A stretch of 64,000 bases of DNA from assembly GCF_029626235.1 (NCBI RefSeq), contig NZ_JARUBO010000005.1, positions 1,334,501 through 1,398,500 of the forward strand. Direction: 5' to 3'. The position numbers and the translations under genes are program-made. This DNA comes from Micromonospora sp. WMMD1120 (GTDB taxonomy: Bacteria; Actinomycetota; Actinomycetes; Mycobacteriales; Micromonosporaceae). Shown piece by piece: positions 32,469 to 41,430 of this stretch (position 1 is the first letter of the stretch; each line of letters starts with the position of its first letter). A model generated the notes under the pieces. That model saw only the letters and a program-made list of their open reading frames with translations. It was not told the origin of the DNA and did no database searches.

Positions 32469-33653
32469 TCACTCGGTGCGCAGGGCGACCACCGGGTCGA
32501 GCCGGCCGGCGCGCTGCGCGGGGACCACCCCGAAGACGATCCCCACCGCCGCCGACACGCCGAAGGCGAGCGCCAACGACCACCAGGTGATCGCGGCCGG
32601 GATGGGCGAGAAGGCATCGACCAGCAGAGCCGTCCCCACGCCCAACGCCATCCCGGTGACCCCACCGATGGTGGTCAGCAGCACCGCCTCCAGCAGGAAC
32701 TGCACCCCGATGTCGCGGGGGCGCGCGCCGACCGCCTTGCGCAGGCCGATCTCCCGGGTCCGTTCCCGGACGCTGACCAGCATGATGTTGGAGACGCCGA
32801 CCCCGCCGACGAGCAGCGAGATGCCGGCGATGGCGGCCAGCACGCCGGTGAGGACGCCGAGGATGTCGCCGAGGACGCCGAGGATCTGTTGCTGGGTGAC
32901 GGCGCTGAACTCGGTGTCCGGGTGCCGGCGGTTCAGCTCGGCGACGATCCGTTCGCCCAGCTCCTCGATCCGCTCCCGGTCCGGGGCCTTCACCGCGATG
33001 CCGTCCACCCGCTGGGTACCCCAGAGCCGCTGCGCGGCGGTCACCGGGACGTGCACCTCGTCGTCCCGGTCGACGCCCAGGCTCTGGCCGAGCGGCGCGA
33101 AGACGCCGATCACCCGGAACCGCACCCCGGCCAGCGTCACCTGCTGGCCGAGCGGTTCCCGGTCGGGGAAGAGCGCACGGGCCACCGAGTCGCCGAGTAC
33201 CGCCACCCGCCGGGCGGTGTCCACGTCCGTTCCGGTGAGGTAGCGGCCCCGGGCCAACGACCTGGTGAACACCGCCGGCGTCGTCTCCAGCACACCCTGC
33301 ACGGTGGTGAAGTCGGAACGGGCACCGGCCCGCGCGGTCGCCCCGGAGGCGACGGTGACCGCCACCCGGTCGGGGTCACCCACCACCCGGTTGACGGCGT
33401 CCACGTCCTTGAGGGTCAGCGGGGAGACCACCGGGGCGTTGCCCACCTCGATCCGGCCGGGGACGACGAGCAGCAGGTTGGAACCAAGGCCCTCGACCTG
33501 CTGCTCGACCTTCTGCTTGGTGCCGGTGCCGATGGCCACCAGCAGGACCACCGAGGCCACCCCGATGATCACCCCGAGCATGGTCAGCGCGCTGCGCAAC
33601 CGGTTGGCGCGCAGCGCGTCCAGCGCCACCCGCCACGCCTCGGCGACCCTCAC
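32469..33653 (-). CDS. ABC transporter permease, MacB/FtsX type
   Basis: A 394-residue membrane protein with the four-segment MacB-FtsX topology. A segment near the N-terminus (LTMLGVIIGVASVVLLVAIG) is followed by a large extracytoplasmic MacB_PCD domain (GLGSNLLLVVPGRIEVGNAP, GTDVDTARRVAVLGDSVARAL), then three C-terminal segments (LAAIAGISLLVGGVGVSNIM, AVLLTTIGGVTGMALG, LALAFGVSAAVGIVFGVVPA) around REIGLRKAVGAR. It would work mechanically with the ATPase at 33650 and the adaptor at 34597 to export a peptide or small molecule. The start overlaps the ATPase stop by 4 bases. Confidence 0.9.
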   Translation of the reverse strand: MRVAEAWRVALDALRANRLRSALTMLGVIIGVASVVLLVAIGTGTKQKVEQQVEGLGSNLLLVVPGRIEVGNAPVVSPLTLKDVDAVNRVVGDPDRVAVTVASGATARAGARSDFTTVQGVLETTPAVFTRSLARGRYLTGTDVDTARRVAVLGDSVARALFPDREPLGQQVTLAGVRFRVIGVFAPLGQSLGVDRDDEVHVPVTAAQRLWGTQRVDGIAVKAPDRERIEELGERIVAELNRRHPDTEFSAVTQQQILGVLGDILGVLTGVLAAIAGISLLVGGVGVSNIMLVSVRERTREIGLRKAVGARPRDIGVQFLLEAVLLTTIGGVTGMALGVGTALLVDAFSPIPAAITWWSLALAFGVSAAVGIVFGVVPAQRAGRLDPVVALRTE

Positions 33654-34600
33654 GAAGCGCCTCCGGGCCGCTCGGCGTCGGGCGTACCCCGGTCGGCGCC
33701 CCGCCGGGCCTCCTCGGCCCCGCGCGGAAGGCGCCCGGTGGCTCCGGCGGCGCCACCGGAGCCACCGGACGGGTGCCCCGGGCCGCTTCCGGACGCGGAC
33801 CGGGGCTCCGCGCTGGGAGCGGGGACCAGTGTCGCAGGTCGACTGTGATCAACGGACGGCGGTCGATCATGACCGGCGGAGGGGTCGCCCGTCGGGGGTC
33901 CGGCGTCCGCGTCACTGTCCGCGACGACCACGCCGTCGCGCATCGTGATCCGCCGTCGGGCGCGGGCCGCCACCTCCTGGTCGTGGGTGACCATCACCAG
34001 CGCCACCCCGGACTCCGCGTTCAGTTGCTCCAGCAGCTCCAGCACCGCCGCGCCGGTGACGCTGTCCAGGTTGCCCGTGGGTTCGTCGGCCAGCAGCACC
34101 GTCGGCTCGGTGACCAGCGCACGGGCGATCGCCACCCGCTGCTGCTCACCACCGGACATCTGGTTGGGCCGGTGGTCCAGGCGGTGCCCGAGGCCGACCC
34201 GACCGAGCATCGCCGCCGCCCGTGCCCGGCGCTGCCGGGCCGACACGCCCCGGTAGACCAGGGGCAGCGCCACGTTCTCCACCGCCGACGTACGCGGCAG
34301 CAGGTGGAACGCCTGGAAGACGAAGCCGATCGTCTCGTTGCGCAGGGTGGCCAGCTCCGGCGGGGTGAGCGCGCCGACGTCCCGCCCGCCGATCACCAGG
34401 CGGCCACCGGTGGGCCGGTCCAGCCCGCCGAGCAGGTGCATCAGGGTGGACTTGCCGGAGCCGGACGGGCCGACCAGTGCCACATAGTCCCCCGGTCGCA
34501 CGACGAGCGTCACCCCCCGCAGCGCCTCGACGGACACCCCGTCGAGCTGGTAGGTCCGGGACACGTCCACCGCCTCGATCGCCGGCGGACCAGCGGTCAC
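33650..34600 (-). CDS. ABC transporter ATP-binding protein (MacB/LolD type)
   Basis: A 316-residue ATPase. Walker A is [20 protein letters not shown], the signature is [16 protein letters not shown], Walker B is [14 protein letters not shown], and the H-loop is [10 protein letters not shown]. The domain ends at about residue 225. The last 90 residues are an unstructured Pro/Ser/Ala/Gly-rich tail ([14 protein letters not shown] and onward) that is unusual for this family. It overlaps both the permease and the adaptor genes by 4 bases, so the three are translationally coupled. Confidence 0.92.
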   Translation of the reverse strand: MTAGPPAIEAVDVSRTYQLDGVSVEALRGVTLVVRPGDYVALVGPSGSGKSTLMHLLGGLDRPTGGRLVIGGRDVGALTPPELATLRNETIGFVFQAFHLLPRTSAVENVALPLVYRGVSARQRRARAAAMLGRVGLGHRLDHRPNQMSGGEQQRVAIARALVTEPTVLLADEPTGNLDSVTGAAVLELLEQLNAESGVALVMVTHDQEVAARARRRITMRDGVVVADSDADAGPPTGDPSAGHDRPPSVDHSRPATLVPAPSAEPRSASGSGPGHPSGGSGGAAGATGRLPRGAEEARRGADRGTPDAERPGGAS

Positions 34601-35982
34601 CGGACCTCCTGGCCGTCGCGGACCCGGTCCGTGCCGCGTACGACGATCCGCTCGCCGGGTTGGACGCCGTCGAGGATCTGCACCAGGTCCGACCCCTGCA
34701 CGCCCACCGTCACCGGCGCCCGGTCCGCCCGACCGTCGCGGACCACCCAGACCGCGTCCCGGCCGTCGGCGGAGAACACCGCCGAAGCGGGGACGGTCAC
34801 CGCGTCGGCGGCCTCGCGTACCCGCAGCCGCACTATCGCGTTCATGCCCGGCCGGGGACTCGGGGCCGGCTGGTCCTCGGCCAGCGTGCCGGCGCCCAGC
34901 GCGAGGCGTACCCGGTAGGTGACGCCGCCCTGTGCGGAGCTGGTGGGCAACACGTCGACCGAGCGGACGGTGGCCTCGTAGCTGGCCCCGGTGACGGCGT
35001 CCAGCTCGACGGTGGCGGGCACGCCAGCCTTCACCAGCAGCACGTCGGTCTCGTCCACCTCGGCGAGCAGCCCGAGCTGGCCGGTGTCCACCACCGTCAG
35101 CACCGGCGCTCCGGCGGTGACCAGGCCGCCGACCGCTACCGCGTCGTCGACCCCGGCGGGCGGCCCGCCCTGGTTGGGGGTGAACACGGACGGGTCGAGC
35201 CCGGCCGGGCCGCCGGCCTGCTCCAGGAGCCCGGCGAGACCACCGCTCGGGCCGCCGCCGGCCCGGACGCCGCCCGGCTGGACCACGCCGGCGATGGGCG
35301 CGCGCAGGGTCAGCGCGTCCACAGTCGCCCTCGCGAGGTCGTACGCCTGCTGGGCCTGGAGCCGCTGCGCGGCGGAGAGCGCGCCGACGGCGGAACCCAG
35401 CCCGTTGATGCCCCGCTGCACCGCGCGGACGGCCTGGTCGGCGCTACGCGCGGCGGCGGCGTACTGCCGCTGCGCCGAGGTGACCTGGGTCAGCAACGCC
35501 TCCCGTAGCTGCGGGTCGGCGATCTTCTCGGCGGCGTCCCGGGCGGTGTCGAACGCCTCGTCGGCGGCCCTGTCGGTGCTGCGCCGGCTGCTGCTCAGGT
35601 TGCCGGTGGAGACGCCGCGACCCGCGCGCCTGGCGGCGTCGAGGGCCTGCTCGGCCTGGCGCAGCCGCTGTCGGGCCGACGGGGAGTCGACGACGGCGAG
35701 CACCTGGCCGCGCCGCACCCGCTGCCCGGGTTGCACCCGCAGGCTGGCCACTGTGCCGTCGGCGGGCGCGGTCAGGGTGGCGGCGGCCCGCGCGGTGACG
35801 GTGGCCGGCGCGTCGATCACCTCGGTGACCGGGTTGCGGGCGGCCGAGGCGAGCGCGAGATCGGGCTCGTCGTCCCCGCAGGACGCGGCGGTGGTGGCGG
35901 TCAGGGCGGCGAGCGCGGTCAGGACGACGAGCAGGCGGGGCCGGCGGGTGCTGCCCGACCGAGGTGACTGAGGGCGAGGCAC
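34597..35982 (-). CDS. HlyD/MacA-family efflux adaptor lipoprotein
   Basis: A protein of about 461 residues. A lipoprotein-like signal (RRPRLLVVLTALAALTATTA, then ASC) suggests anchoring at the Cys near residue 34. A biotinyl-lipoyl-like half domain (LTAPADGTVASLRVQPGQRV) is followed by a long coiled-coil insertion (QAEQALDAARRAGRG to AQQAYDLARATVDAL), the second lipoyl half (LTLRAPIAGVVQPGG) and the beta-barrel/membrane-proximal part (VVDTGQLGLLAEVDETDVLL, VPASAVFSADGRDAVWV). It couples the MacB-like pair to the outside in a monoderm cell. GTG 35982 has no ribosome site but has TACCAT 6 bases upstream. It is the first gene of the operon. Confidence 0.86.
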   Translation of the reverse strand: MPRPQSPRSGSTRRPRLLVVLTALAALTATTAASCGDDEPDLALASAARNPVTEVIDAPATVTARAAATLTAPADGTVASLRVQPGQRVRRGQVLAVVDSPSARQRLRQAEQALDAARRAGRGVSTGNLSSSRRSTDRAADEAFDTARDAAEKIADPQLREALLTQVTSAQRQYAAAARSADQAVRAVQRGINGLGSAVGALSAAQRLQAQQAYDLARATVDALTLRAPIAGVVQPGGVRAGGGPSGGLAGLLEQAGGPAGLDPSVFTPNQGGPPAGVDDAVAVGGLVTAGAPVLTVVDTGQLGLLAEVDETDVLLVKAGVPATVELDAVTGASYEATVRSVDVLPTSSAQGGVTYRVRLALGAGTLAEDQPAPSPRPGMNAIVRLRVREAADAVTVPASAVFSADGRDAVWVVRDGRADRAPVTVGVQGSDLVQILDGVQPGERIVVRGTDRVRDGQEVR

Positions 35983-35988
35983 CCGTCG

Positions 35989-35994
35989 ATGGTA
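35989..35994 (-). promoter_or_regulatory. Leaderless-type -10 box of the efflux operon
   Basis: TACCAT on the minus strand ends 6 bases before GTG 35982. Confidence 0.5.
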
Positions 35995-36025
35995 CGGCCC
36001 GGGGTCACCCCACCCCCGCGTCCCG

Positions 36026-37315
36026 TCAGGCGACGGTGGCGCGCACGTACGCGACGCACTCGTCGTGCAGCGTCGACCACTGCTCGCCGAACGCCTTCTC
36101 GGCAGCCACGTCGAGGCCACGACGATCGTGCACCACGGTCTTGAAGAAGGTGAGCAACCGCAGCGGCCCGTACCTGTCGACGAGGTGGCGTACGGCCAGG
36201 TAGCCGACGCCGTAGCTGCCGGCGACCCGCTCGGCGGAGGCGTCGTCGGCGGGGTTCACGCCCGCCAGCTTCCCGTCCCACCCGCCGCGGACCAGCTTGC
36301 GCACGTCGGCGATGCCCTCGTACCTGTCGACGGCCTGACCGCCGGAGCCGGCGAACTCGGCCAGCCCCTCCACCAGCCACCAGTCGTCTTTGCCCGGGTA
36401 GCCGCGCTCCGGCAGGGACGCGGCGTGGGTCAACTCGTGCCGCAGCAGGTCGTCGGTGCCGTTGCTGGTCAACCCCTCGGCGTTGAGCACCACCTCGTGG
36501 TGCCCGCCGCCCACCGTCACCGCGTAGCCGCCGGTCCACTCGGGACGCTCGCCGCCGTACCAGCGTTGCCACTCGGTCCGGCCGGCGTAGAAGATCCGGT
36601 AGCGGTCCGGGGGTGACCCGGTCACCGCGTACCCGTCGGCGACCCGCGCGGCGGCTTCGGCCTGCGTGAGCAGGCCGGGCAGCTTACCGCGCAGCGCCGG
36701 GGTGGTGGCGACGATGGTCCGCGCGCCGACGGCCACCGCCAGGTCGCTGATCTCCCACGGACGGGTGCCGGTCTCCACCGACTTGGACTCCTCCAGGGCG
36801 AGCAGCCGGGGCTGGTCGCCGCTCTCCCGCCAGCGGGTGCCGATCAGCACCGGGCTGGGCCGGCAGTTCGGTGTGACGAAGCAGTACTGGAAGCGCACCA
36901 GGAGACGCCACTCGCCGGCCTTGCCGGTGATCGGGGTGGGTAGTCCGCTCGGCTCGGCCCGCCAGCCGGTGACCCTGAGCGCGCGCAGCGCGGCGAACCG
37001 CCGACCCAGGTCCCTGTGGGCGGCGGGATCGGCGATCGCGAGGTAGCCCGCGCGGTCGCCGGCGAGGAGCGCCGACGACTGCCTCTGCAACTGGGCGGTG
37101 ATCCGGTCGGACAGCGCCCGCGCCACGGCGGTCGCCGGATCGTCGGACGCCGGGGCGCCGGTCCGGCTGATGGTGGTGCGGGCGCCACCCTCCCGGATCA
37201 CCTGCACCACGAGCAGCGCCGGCAGGCCACAGCCCAGCAGCACGACGACCACCACGAACACCGTCCACAGCGGCCAGAGCCGTCGCGGTGGGGGCTGCTG
37301 CACCTCGTCTGTCAC
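36026..37315 (-). CDS. Membrane-anchored HExxH (gluzincin-like) protein of unknown function
   Basis: A 429-residue protein with one N-terminal membrane segment at about 14-37 (LWPLWTVFVVVVVLLGCGLP). Residues 60-190 form an extracytoplasmic domain with a Cys pair (YCFVTPNC). A zinc-peptidase-like region follows: LLRHELTHAASLP (HELTH) and DDWWLVEGLAEFAGSGG, whose EGLAE would supply the third ligand of a gluzincin. This suggests an outer-surface metallopeptidase, but the family is only known as an actinobacterial hypothetical. GTG 37315 has TACCCT 7 bases upstream and no ribosome site. It is monocistronic. Confidence 0.75.
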   Translation of the reverse strand: MTDEVQQPPPRRLWPLWTVFVVVVVLLGCGLPALLVVQVIREGGARTTISRTGAPASDDPATAVARALSDRITAQLQRQSSALLAGDRAGYLAIADPAAHRDLGRRFAALRALRVTGWRAEPSGLPTPITGKAGEWRLLVRFQYCFVTPNCRPSPVLIGTRWRESGDQPRLLALEESKSVETGTRPWEISDLAVAVGARTIVATTPALRGKLPGLLTQAEAAARVADGYAVTGSPPDRYRIFYAGRTEWQRWYGGERPEWTGGYAVTVGGGHHEVVLNAEGLTSNGTDDLLRHELTHAASLPERGYPGKDDWWLVEGLAEFAGSGGQAVDRYEGIADVRKLVRGGWDGKLAGVNPADDASAERVAGSYGVGYLAVRHLVDRYGPLRLLTFFKTVVHDRRGLDVAAEKAFGEQWSTLHDECVAYVRATVA

Positions 37316-37322
37316 CCGCCGA

Positions 37323-37328
37323 AGGGTA
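37323..37328 (-). promoter_or_regulatory. Leaderless-type -10 box of the HExxH protein gene
   Basis: TACCCT on the minus strand ends 7 bases before GTG 37315. Confidence 0.5.
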
Positions 37329-37462
37329 CGACCAATCGGCGCGAGCGGCGAGGCCGCCCCGAGCCGATCGACCCGGCGCGGTCGCTCACCCGGCGGAGCC
37401 CGGCCAGCCGACCTCGTCGAAACGGCGTCAGCGCTCCGTCGCCGGACCGCTGACCGCCGCGA

Positions 37463-38383
37463 TCACTTCTTGGAGACCAGGGCGCGACCGAAGAAGACGA
37501 GGTTGGCGGGGCGCTCGGCGAGCCGGCGCATCAGGTAGCCGTACCACTGGTCGCCGTACGGGACGTAGGTGCGGACCGTGTAACCCTCGCCGGCCAGCCG
37601 GGCCTGCTCCTCGGGGCGGATGCCGTAGAGCATCTGGAACTCGAAACGCTCCGGCCCCCTGTCGAACCACCGGGCCCGGTCCTCGCCGATGGCGATCATC
37701 CGGGGGTCGTGGGTGGCCAGCATCGGGTAGCCGTCGCCGGACATCAGGATGTTCATGCAGCGGACGTAGGACCGGTCCACCTCGCGGGCCGACTGGTACG
37801 CCACCGACTCCGGCTCCTTGTAGGCGCCCTTGCACAGCCGCACCCGGGAGCCGGCCGAGGCCAGCTCCCGGCAGTCCGACTCGGTCCGCCGCAGGTACGA
37901 CTGGAGCACCGCGCCGGTCGACGGGAAGTCCTTGCGCAGCCGGCTCAGCACCTCCAAGGTCGAGTCGGTGGTGGTGTGGTCCTCCATGTCCAGGGTGACC
38001 GTGGTGCCCGCCGCGTCGGCCGCCGCGCAGATCGCCCGCGCGTTGTCGTACGCCAGCTGCTCGTCGAACATCTGGCCGAGGGCGGAGAGCTTCACGCTCA
38101 CCTCGGCGGCCGGGGTGAGCCCTCCGGCGGCGAGCATCTTCAGCAACGTCAGGTATTCGTCGCGGGTGGCGACGGCCTGCTCGGGGGTGACGGTGTCCTC
38201 GCCGAGGTGGTCGAGGGTGACAGCGAGACCGTCGTCGACGAGCCCGCGGGTCGCGCGCAACGCGTCGTCGGTGGCGGCGCCGGCGACGAACCGGCGGACG
38301 ACGTCCCGGGTGTACGGGGCAGTCGCGACGAGCCGCTCGACCTGGGATGACCGGGAGGCGGCGAGAATGACGGAACGGAGCAT
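37463..38383 (-). CDS. Proline dehydrogenase (monofunctional)
   Basis: A 306-residue FAD enzyme that oxidises proline to pyrroline-5-carboxylate. Recognisable family motifs are VSVKLSALGQMFD, TLDMEDHTTTDSTLE, VLQSYLRRTESDC, RVRLCKGAYKEPESVAY, PMLATHDPRMI, FEFQMLYGIRPEEQ and VRTYVPYGDQWYGYLMRRLA. It has the stand-alone length, not a PutA fusion; no P5C dehydrogenase gene lies next to it in the window. The ATG has TACGCT 6 bases upstream and no ribosome site. Confidence 0.94.
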   Translation of the reverse strand: MLRSVILAASRSSQVERLVATAPYTRDVVRRFVAGAATDDALRATRGLVDDGLAVTLDHLGEDTVTPEQAVATRDEYLTLLKMLAAGGLTPAAEVSVKLSALGQMFDEQLAYDNARAICAAADAAGTTVTLDMEDHTTTDSTLEVLSRLRKDFPSTGAVLQSYLRRTESDCRELASAGSRVRLCKGAYKEPESVAYQSAREVDRSYVRCMNILMSGDGYPMLATHDPRMIAIGEDRARWFDRGPERFEFQMLYGIRPEEQARLAGEGYTVRTYVPYGDQWYGYLMRRLAERPANLVFFGRALVSKK

Positions 38384-38389
38384 GAGCCG

Positions 38390-38395
38390 AGCGTA
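38390..38395 (-). promoter_or_regulatory. Leaderless-type -10 box of the proline dehydrogenase gene
   Basis: TACGCT on the minus strand ends 6 bases before the ATG at 38383. Confidence 0.55.
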
Positions 38396-38468
38396 ACGCC
38401 CCTGCCAGGACCCCCGCCGAGGGGCGGTCAGGGCTGCGGGGCTGGCGTCGATCAGCTACAACGATGCC

Positions 38469-38747
38469 GTGGACCAACACCCCCGCCCCCGCCGCCGGCT
38501 CCGGTCGGCCTCCGTCCAGCTCGGCGCTCTCACCGCGCTCGCGCTCGCCCTGTCCGGATGCAACATGACCTCTGACGACGACGATGACGACGACTGCGCC
38601 CTCGGGCCGGTCGGCGGCGGCGGAACCGTGGCGCTGGCGATGCGCGTCAACGATCCCGCCGCCGCTCCCCGCGCGCCGGAGTCGACCACCGCGGCGCTGC
38701 CCGAGCGCGGCGGGTTCGGCACCCACCTCGCCTCCTGCGGCGGCTGA
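38469..38747 (+). CDS. Small predicted lipoprotein paired with the GSP-synthase-like gene
   Basis: A 92-residue protein. A basic N-terminus (RPRRRLRSASVQ) is followed by LGALTALALALSGC, an almost ideal lipobox with Cys at residue 31, then a run of seven aspartates (TSDDDDDDDC). The rest is Gly/Ala-rich with cysteines at 43 and near the C-terminus. I do not recognise the family. The stop is one base before the GTG of the next gene, so translation is coupled. In E. coli the GSP-synthase-like YgiC and YjfC are also paired with small lipoproteins (YgiB, YjfM), which suggests a functional unit. GTG 38469 has TACAAC 6 bases upstream. Confidence 0.7.
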   Translation: MDQHPRPRRRLRSASVQLGALTALALALSGCNMTSDDDDDDDCALGPVGGGGTVALAMRVNDPAAAPRAPESTTAALPERGGFGTHLASCGG

Positions 38748-38748
38748 G

Positions 38749-39915
38749 GTGCGTCGCGAGACGGTCACGCCCCGCGCGGACTGGGACGCCACCATCCGGG
38801 CGCAGGGCCTGGTCTACGTCGACACCGAACTGCCCGACGGCGGGATCTCCTCGTACTGGGACGAGACCGGCGCGTACGCGTTCGACCTGGACGAGGTGCT
38901 GCGGCTGGAGGAGGCCACCGAGGAGCTGCACCGGATGTCGGTGGCCGCCGCCGAGCACGTGGTGGCTCGACGTCGGTACGCCGAGTTCGGCATCCCGGAG
39001 TGGGCGGCCGAGGCGGTGGCCCGGTCGCTGCGCGAGGCGCCACCCACCCTCTACGGACGCTTCGACCTGGCGTACGACGGCACCTGGCCGCCGAAGATGC
39101 TGGAGTACAACGCGGACACCCCCACCGCGCTCGTCGAGGCGAGCATCATCCAGTGGTACTGGTTGGAGGAGACCCGGCCCGACCTGGACCAGTGGAACAG
39201 CCTGCACGAACGGCTGGTCGGCGCGTGGGCCAAGATCGGCGCCGGGTTGCACGAACCCCGGGTGCACGTGCTCTGGTCGAACGAGGAGGAGTCCGGCGAG
39301 GACCACATGACCGCCGGTTACCTCGCCGAGACCGCCCGGCAGGCCGGCCTGAGCGTGACGTTGCAGCCGATCCAGGAGATCGGCTGGGACGGCCGCCGCT
39401 TCGTGGACGCCGCCGACCAACCGGTCACCACCTGCTTCAAGCTCTATCCCTGGGAGTGGATGCTGGCCGAGCCCTACGGGCCGGCGGCGCTGGACCCGGG
39501 CACCCCGACCACCTGGATCGAGCCGGCCTGGAAGCTGCTGCTCTCCAACAAGGCGCTGCTCGCGGTCCTCTGGGAGCTGTATCCGGGCCACGAGTACCTG
39601 CTCCCGGCGTACCTGGACGCACCGCGCGGCATGCCGGAGTACGTGGCGAAGCCGCTGCTGGGGCGCGAGGGCGGTTCGGTGCGGATCGTCACCGCCGCCG
39701 AGGAGATCACCAACCCGGGGATCTACGGCGACGAGGGCTGGTGTTACCAGGAGTTCCGGGCGTTGCCGCAGTTCGCCGGCAACCACATGGTGCTGGGCAG
39801 CTGGATCGTCGACGGTGAGTCGGCCGGGGTGGGGGTGCGGGAGAGCGCGAGTCTGATCACCGACGGCTACGCGCGGTTCCTGCCGCACTACATCGACGCG
39901 CCACGCGCCCCGTGA
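38749..39915 (+). CDS. Glutathionylspermidine-synthase-like ATP-grasp protein
   Basis: A 388-residue cytoplasmic ligase of the GSP_synth family (YgiC/YjfC type), which lacks the amidase half of E. coli Gss. Visible landmarks are LYGRFDLAYDGTWPPKMLEY and NADTPTALVEASIIQWYW near the centre, PWEWMLAEPYGP, AKPLLGREGGSVRIV (ATP-grasp loop) and GSWIVDGESAGVGVRES. The family joins a carboxylate to an amine with ATP. As this organism uses mycothiol rather than glutathione, the substrate must differ and is unknown. GTG 38749 is coupled to the lipoprotein gene. Confidence 0.88.
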   Translation: MRRETVTPRADWDATIRAQGLVYVDTELPDGGISSYWDETGAYAFDLDEVLRLEEATEELHRMSVAAAEHVVARRRYAEFGIPEWAAEAVARSLREAPPTLYGRFDLAYDGTWPPKMLEYNADTPTALVEASIIQWYWLEETRPDLDQWNSLHERLVGAWAKIGAGLHEPRVHVLWSNEEESGEDHMTAGYLAETARQAGLSVTLQPIQEIGWDGRRFVDAADQPVTTCFKLYPWEWMLAEPYGPAALDPGTPTTWIEPAWKLLLSNKALLAVLWELYPGHEYLLPAYLDAPRGMPEYVAKPLLGREGGSVRIVTAAEEITNPGIYGDEGWCYQEFRALPQFAGNHMVLGSWIVDGESAGVGVRESASLITDGYARFLPHYIDAPRAP

Positions 39916-39921
39916 GTCGTC

Positions 39922-39927
39922 TACCGT
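39922..39927 (+). promoter_or_regulatory. Leaderless-type -10 box of the CGNR gene
   Basis: TACCGT ends 6 bases before GTG 39934. Confidence 0.5.
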
Positions 39928-39933
39928 TGAGGT

Positions 39934-40521
39934 GTGAACTTCGACGCGTACGCCCGGACCGGCGTTGACCTGGTCAACGCCCGTCTGGACGACCTCGACG
40001 ACCTGCGGGCCCTCTTCGGCGCCGACCACGCCTGGATGAGCGACGAGGTCGTGGAACGGGACGTCGCCATCTTCCGGCGGGCCCAGAAGCGGCTGCGCGA
40101 CGTCTTCGAGTACGGCACCTCGGGTCGGGACGCCAAGGCGGTCGCCGAGCTGAACGCGCTGCTGGAGGCGTTCCCGGTGCAGCCGCGCATCTCCGGGCAC
40201 GACTCCAGCGACTGGCACATGCACGTGACCAGCCGTGGCGCGTCGGTCAGCGCGGAATACCTGGCCGGCGCGGTCTGGGGCCTCTCGGTGTGGCTCTGCG
40301 AGTACGGCAGCGCCAGGTTCGGGGTCTGCGCCGACGAGCGGTGCGGCAACGTCTACCTGGACACGTCGTCCAACTGCTGCCGGCGCTTCTGCTCGGAGCG
40401 CTGCGCCACCCGCTCACACGTGGCGGCGCACCGTGCCCGCAAGCGGGCGGCGGTCGGCGAGCAGGTGACCGTCGCCCCGCAGCAGACCGCCGACGCGGAC
40501 TCGCTCTCGCCGGTGCGCTGA
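39934..40521 (+). CDS. CGNR zinc-finger domain protein
   Basis: A 195-residue protein. The N-terminal 125 residues are the helical ABATE-type stress-associated domain (TGVDLVNARLDDLDDLRALF, FRRAQKRLRDVFEYG). The C-terminal treble-clef motif is FGVCADERCGNVYLD, then CCRRFCSERCATRSHVAAHR, containing the CGN box and paired Cys. Such proteins are thought to be stress-linked DNA-binding regulators. GTG 39934 has TACCGT 6 bases upstream and no ribosome site. Confidence 0.86.
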   Translation: MNFDAYARTGVDLVNARLDDLDDLRALFGADHAWMSDEVVERDVAIFRRAQKRLRDVFEYGTSGRDAKAVAELNALLEAFPVQPRISGHDSSDWHMHVTSRGASVSAEYLAGAVWGLSVWLCEYGSARFGVCADERCGNVYLDTSSNCCRRFCSERCATRSHVAAHRARKRAAVGEQVTVAPQQTADADSLSPVR

Positions 40522-40552
40522 CCCCGACTCCGCCCCTTGTCGGGCGGGTCAG
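40519..40552. terminator. Weak bidirectional hairpin
   Basis: CTGACCC/GGGTCAG and, inside it, CCCGAC/GTCGGG form alternative stems between the converging CGNR and isomerase genes. Confidence 0.4.
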
Positions 40553-41355
40553 GCGTCGACCGGGGACGACGCGGTCAGGTGCTGGCGCGCGAACTCCAGC
40601 GCGGCGCGCAGGTCCGCCTCGCGCACCGCGCGACTCTTCGCGCCCCGGGTGGCGACCTCCACCGCCACCGCTCCGGTGAAGCCCCGGCCAGCCAGCGACG
40701 AGAGCAGCTCCGCGCAGGGCTGGGTGCCGCGCCCGGGCACCAGGTGCTCGTCGCGCCCCTCGCCGGTGCCGTCCCCGAGGTGCACGTGGGCCAACCCGGC
40801 GCCCATCCGGTCGGCCATCTCGAGGGGGTCGCTGTGCGACGCCGCGCAGTGCGACAGGTCCAGGGTGTACGACGGGTAGCCGGTGTCGGTGGGATCCCAA
40901 CCCGGCACGTACGGAACGAACTGCCGGCCGGCCATCCGCACCGGGTACATGTTCTCCACGGCGAAGCGCAGCCCGCCGAACCGGTCGGCGACAGTGGCCA
41001 GCCCCTCGGCGAAGTTGCGCGCGTAGTCACGCTGCCAGGTGAACGGTGGGTGCACCACGACTGTCGGCGCCCCCAGCGTCTCGGCCAGCTCGGCGGCCCG
41101 GCGCAGACGCTCCCACGGGTCGGGGCTCCAGACCCGCTGGGTGACCAGCAGGCAGGGCGCGTGCACCGAGAGCACCGGCACGTCGTAGTGCGCGGCGAGG
41201 CCACGCAGGGCCCCCGCGTCCTGGCTGACCACGTCGGTCCAGACCATCACCTCGACGCCGTCGTAGCCGAGCGCCGAGGCCAGTTGGAACGCCGCGGCGG
41301 TCGGCTCGGGGAAGACCGACGAGCTGGACAGGAGCACGGGCACCGGGGAAGTCAC
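40549..41355 (-). CDS. Sugar phosphate isomerase/epimerase-like TIM barrel (AP endonuclease 2 family)
   Basis: A 268-residue protein of the xylose-isomerase-like TIM-barrel superfamily. Landmarks are [73 protein letters not shown] and [12 protein letters not shown], which supply the metal-binding Glu, Asp, His and Glu set. The substrate is unknown. The mycobacterial counterpart Rv0498 sits in the same context, from memory. GTG 41355 has TACCCT 7 bases upstream. Confidence 0.85.
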   Translation of the reverse strand: MTSPVPVLLSSSSVFPEPTAAAFQLASALGYDGVEVMVWTDVVSQDAGALRGLAAHYDVPVLSVHAPCLLVTQRVWSPDPWERLRRAAELAETLGAPTVVVHPPFTWQRDYARNFAEGLATVADRFGGLRFAVENMYPVRMAGRQFVPYVPGWDPTDTGYPSYTLDLSHCAASHSDPLEMADRMGAGLAHVHLGDGTGEGRDEHLVPGRGTQPCAELLSSLAGRGFTGAVAVEVATRGAKSRAVREADLRAALEFARQHLTASSPVDA

Positions 41356-41362
41356 ATCAGCC

Positions 41363-41368
41363 AGGGTA
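41363..41368 (-). promoter_or_regulatory. Leaderless-type -10 box of the isomerase-like gene
   Basis: TACCCT on the minus strand ends 7 bases before GTG 41355. Confidence 0.5.
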
Positions 41369-41430
41369 GCCCGGCGGCGCTGTCCGCATCGTGACGAGCG
41401 CCGGCAAACAGCCCTAAACCGGTCACCCGG

